A stretch of DNA of 64,000 nucleotides, from positions 1 through 64,000 of the forward strand of contig JBBDPC010000114.1 in NCBI GenBank assembly GCA_040876735.1. Reading direction: 5' to 3'. Shown here piece by piece: positions 61,581 through 64,000 of this stretch. Source of the DNA: Natronomicrosphaera sp040876735. GTDB lineage: Bacteria; Planctomycetota; Phycisphaerae; Phycisphaerales; Phycisphaeraceae. Position numbers and translations under genes: made by a program. The notes under the pieces are model-generated. The model made no database searches and had not been told where the DNA came from. It worked only from the letters and a program-made list of their open reading frames with translations. How positions within the stretch are numbered: the first letter of the stretch is position 1; each line of letters begins with the position of its first letter.

Positions 61581-62537
61581 TCACCGGGTTCCCGCGAACA
61601 GGCTGTCCACGTCTTCATGACCCAGGCGTTCGAGCATCGACCGCAGCACCGCCTGCTCCACCGTCACCGTCCGCACCGCCGCCGCCTCCACGTCCACCGC
61701 CTCGCCCGCCGCGGCGTCAAACACCTGCCGCTCCACGCCGACGAGCCGCTCCGCCTGTCCCCGCAGCGTCCGCCGCACCCCTTCTGGCAGATCGTCCTGC
61801 GCCGCCAGCGCGTCGTTCATCTGTGCCGCCACTGCCGATGCCGACGGCTCGCCCGCCGCCAGCCGGTCGCGCAGATCGCGCATCCGCCCCACCAACCGCA
61901 GCCCCTGCTGCTCCGGCAGCCGGTCGATCAGGGCCTTGCGAAACGCCATCGCATCGTCGTTGCCCGGCATCGTCACCGGCCGCTCGACCGCCATCGCCTC
62001 GGCCACCTGACGCAGCCGCACCACGTCCGCCTGGCTGGTCTGCACATTGAGCGTGACGTACCGGCGGTCGTGCGAGACATGGCCCTGCACGTCCAGCACG
62101 CCGCCTTCGTTGACCACCGACAGCGTCGGCCGCATCGGCGCCGTCGCCGGGCCGGGCAGTCGGCGGATCGTGGGCAGCGCCGCGATCAACCGCAGTGACT
62201 CGGCCCGGCTCAGTTCGCTCAGCGCGTCGGCGGGCAGCGCTTCGAGCAGGTGGCGGCGAAGGTAGCCGTCCAGTTGCGGATCGCGATGCTGACGCCGGGC
62301 GAGCGTGGCGATCACCTCCCGGCGGTCAAAGTCGCGCGGCGCCGCGCTGCCGGGGCTCGCCGTCACCGCCGCCGGCCGCTCGGGCAGCGTGCCGTGCCGC
62401 CGATAGTCCGGCTCCACCTCGTCGCGCATCGCCTGCACCAGTGCCGCGGCCGTGTTCGCCTCGCCCGCCAACACCGGGCCGGGCAAGACCCAGGCGATCG
62501 ACATCACAACGGTCAGAGGGACGAGTCGGTGCATCAT
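61581..62537 (-). CDS. Secreted protein, unknown
   Basis: A 318-residue protein with a signal peptide (RLVPLTVVMSIAWVLPGPVL, cleavage near AGEA at about residue 25). The mature protein is helical and charged, with a repeated helix pattern in the second half (ALIDRLPEQQGLRLVGRMRD, VAAQMNDALAAQDDLPEGVR). A beta-hairpin-like section lies between (GVLDVQGHVSHDRRYVTLNV). I recognise no family. It is downstream of uvrC on the same strand by 23 nt and upstream of thrS. Confidence 0.6.
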   Translation of the reverse strand: MMHRLVPLTVVMSIAWVLPGPVLAGEANTAAALVQAMRDEVEPDYRRHGTLPERPAAVTASPGSAAPRDFDRREVIATLARRQHRDPQLDGYLRRHLLEALPADALSELSRAESLRLIAALPTIRRLPGPATAPMRPTLSVVNEGGVLDVQGHVSHDRRYVTLNVQTSQADVVRLRQVAEAMAVERPVTMPGNDDAMAFRKALIDRLPEQQGLRLVGRMRDLRDRLAAGEPSASAVAAQMNDALAAQDDLPEGVRRTLRGQAERLVGVERQVFDAAAGEAVDVEAAAVRTVTVEQAVLRSMLERLGHEDVDSLFAGTR

Positions 62538-62560
62538 CGGCTTGCTCCAGTTGCCTCATT

Positions 62561-63910
62561 CTACTCGCCGATCACCTTCTTCCGCCGCAGGATGTGATGG
62601 TAATGCTGGGCGAAGCGGTGGGCCTCGTCGCGGATGGCCTGGCAGAGCTTCAGGCCCGCGTTCTCCCGGCCAAGGCGGATGGGCTCGGCCTTTTGCTCCG
62701 TGTAAATCAGCTCTTCCTTCTTCGCCAGGGCGATCACCTTCGGCGGTTGCACGTCCAATTGGTCGAACGCCTCCCGCGCCGCGTGCAACTGGCCCAGGCC
62801 GCCGTCGATCACGATCAGGTCCGGGTACAGCTCGTGCCCCTGCCCCGCTTCGCGATACCGCCGGCTGACCACTTCGCGGATGCTCGCATAGTCGTCGTTG
62901 CCGCCTTCAACGCTCTTGATCTTGTACCGCCGGTAGAGGTTCTTCAGCGGTCGGCCGTCGATGAACGCGACCTTCGAGCCCACCGTTTCGCCGCCTTGCA
63001 AATGGGCGATGTCGATGCACTCGATATTCCGCACCGGCTCGTCCAGGCCCAGCGTCTTACGCAGCGACTCCAGCCCCTTGCCCGGGTCCGCCACGAAGCT
63101 CTCGGCCTCGGGCTGCCATTGCTGGCCCTTCTTCCCCCGCTCGTCGAGCTTCTCGATCGCCTTGATCTGATCGCGCAGCACCGCCGCCCGCTCGAACTTC
63201 AACGCCTGGCTGGCCTCTTCCATCTCCTGCCGCATCTCGCGCAGCATCACCGACCGCTTGCTCTCCAGGAAACGGATGAACCGGTCGATGTCTTCACGGT
63301 AGGCCTGCTTGCTGATCTTCGCGGCGCACGGGGCGGTGCACTGCTTGATCGGGTGCAGCAGGCAGGGGCGGAAGTAGGCCCGGCCGTCCTGCTTCGGGTC
63401 GCCGTCGTGGATTTCCAGGTGACAGGTGCGGAACTTGAACACCCGCTGGAGCAGTTGCACCGCCTCGCGCAGCGCGCCGCTGGAGGTGAACGGTCCGAGG
63501 AGCTTGGCGCCCTTGAAGGCGGGGTTGCCTGGCTCGCGGGTGATGTAGACGCCGGGGAAGTCGTCGCGCGTGGTGATGACGAGGTAGGGGTAGGTCTTGT
63601 CGTCGGTGAGGCGGGCGTTGAAGCGGGGGTGGATGTCCTTGATCAGCCGGTTCTCGGTGAGCAGGGCCTCCCATTCGCCTTCGCATTCGATGGTGTCGAA
63701 GTCGTCGACGACGCTGAGCATGCCCTGCTTCTTCGGGCCGAGGTCGGCGGAGGGGATGAAGTAGCTGCTGACCCGGTTGGGCAGGACGGCCGCCTTGCCG
63801 ACGTAGATCACCCGGCCCTGAGCGTCCTTCATCAGATAGACGCCGGCCACTTTGGGCAGCTTGCGGGCCTTGGCGAGCAGGGCGTCGAGCTTGTCGCGTG
63901 GCGTGCTCAT
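62561..63910 (-). CDS. uvrC: UvrC excinuclease subunit, short form
   Basis: A 449-residue UvrC-like protein that would make the two incisions in nucleotide excision repair with UvrA and UvrB. The N-terminal GIY-YIG nuclease (PKVAGVYLMKDAQGRVIYVG) is intact. A UVR motif region follows (QALKFERAAVLRDQIKAIEK), then the RNase H-like C-terminal nuclease domain (IECIDIAHLQGGETVGSKVA, DLIVIDGGLGQLHAA). The protein ends at RDEAHRFAQHYHHILRRKKV, so the C-terminal double helix-hairpin-helix DNA-binding domain of canonical UvrC (near 600 residues) is absent. No continuation was seen in other frames, because the next gene begins 24 nt on. The start at 63910 is the first ATG before the GIY-YIG domain. Confidence 0.87.
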   Translation of the reverse strand: MSTPRDKLDALLAKARKLPKVAGVYLMKDAQGRVIYVGKAAVLPNRVSSYFIPSADLGPKKQGMLSVVDDFDTIECEGEWEALLTENRLIKDIHPRFNARLTDDKTYPYLVITTRDDFPGVYITREPGNPAFKGAKLLGPFTSSGALREAVQLLQRVFKFRTCHLEIHDGDPKQDGRAYFRPCLLHPIKQCTAPCAAKISKQAYREDIDRFIRFLESKRSVMLREMRQEMEEASQALKFERAAVLRDQIKAIEKLDERGKKGQQWQPEAESFVADPGKGLESLRKTLGLDEPVRNIECIDIAHLQGGETVGSKVAFIDGRPLKNLYRRYKIKSVEGGNDDYASIREVVSRRYREAGQGHELYPDLIVIDGGLGQLHAAREAFDQLDVQPPKVIALAKKEELIYTEQKAEPIRLGRENAGLKLCQAIRDEAHRFAQHYHHILRRKKVIGE

Positions 63911-63974
63911 GCAGGGGACATTCTAGGCTGGGGTTGACGCAGTCGCCCCTTGCGGGGGCGGTAAGTCTCATCCG

Positions 63975-64000
63975 AACTTCCCTCCCTTTGGGAGGGGTTG
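63975..64000. repeat. Family C palindrome at the window edge (copy C5)
   Basis: CCCTCCC (63980-63986), TTT loop, GGGAGGG (63990-63996), with AACTT and GTTG flanks. The copy may continue past the window. Confidence 0.65.

Overview
The window is 64 kb of mostly high-GC bacterial DNA. I infer a member of the Planctomycetota, probably class Phycisphaerae. The grounds are a lone DUF1559-style prepilin-like protein, a PknB kinase with an unusual N-terminal extension, a formylglycine-type sulfatase, large secreted proteins without known domains, and a Y1-transposase-like protein of the kind common in planctomycetes. No rRNA, tRNA or CRISPR array was seen. The extreme left end (to about 950) is clearly AT-richer than the rest and carries a 5'-truncated kinase, so it looks foreign.

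Layout. 1-2,100: truncated kinase, small membrane protein, Y1 (RAYT-like) transposase. 2,110-15,060: core genes: PknB-like kinase, polyprenyl diphosphate synthase, PAS/GAF/receiver protein, RsmB, DUF151 nuclease, WecA/MraY-like glycosyltransferase, fused TRAP permease, SLC13-type permease, DciA-like protein, shikimate kinase. 15,167-28,101: fifteen minus-strand genes forming a phage-like capsid cassette (portal, scaffold-like, SU10-like major capsid, adaptor and tail/fibre-like proteins, holin-like and lipoprotein genes). I see no terminase, tape measure or integrase, so it is either a decayed prophage or a domesticated particle cluster. 28,315-38,865: sigma-54 activator, leucyl aminopeptidase, HEAT-like secreted protein, YlbF-like protein, RNase R, a voltage-gated cation channel with a calcium-like filter, Lgt and a receiver-only regulator. 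39,271-41,584: a candidate RiPP locus consisting of a 53-residue lysine/glycine-patterned peptide, a HExxH peptide beta-hydroxylase-like protein and an ATP-grasp protein. 41,795-64,000: orphan DNA methyltransferase, CBS protein, giant secreted protein, prepilin-like protein, ClpB, CbpA, MATE exporter, sulfatase, AsmA-like protein, RibD, cytidylate-kinase-like protein, an ECF sigma/anti-sigma pair, ThrS, a secreted protein and a short UvrC.

The most striking feature at the scale of the whole window is a set of dispersed palindromes. Family A (about 14 copies) has a conserved outer arm GAAGCCCAC/GTGGGCTTC, a variable but complementary inner stem and a 3-nt loop. Family B (3 copies) is a 26-bp palindrome centred on ACTTAAGT. 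Family C has CCCTCCC/GGGAGGG arms, also with 3-nt loops. Most copies lie between genes, but several sit in frame inside conserved genes (thrS, the TRAP permease, rsmB, rnr twice, and the Y1 transposase itself). Two others supply the last residues and stop codon of a gene. Together with the Y1 transposase they look like a REP/RAYT system that tolerates insertion into coding sequence.

Several plus-strand genes have a TACAAT-like -10 hexamer only 6-7 nt before the start codon, which suggests leaderless transcripts. Operons are compact, and ATGA overlaps occur at 18,936-18,939, 40,224-40,227 and 58,589-58,592.
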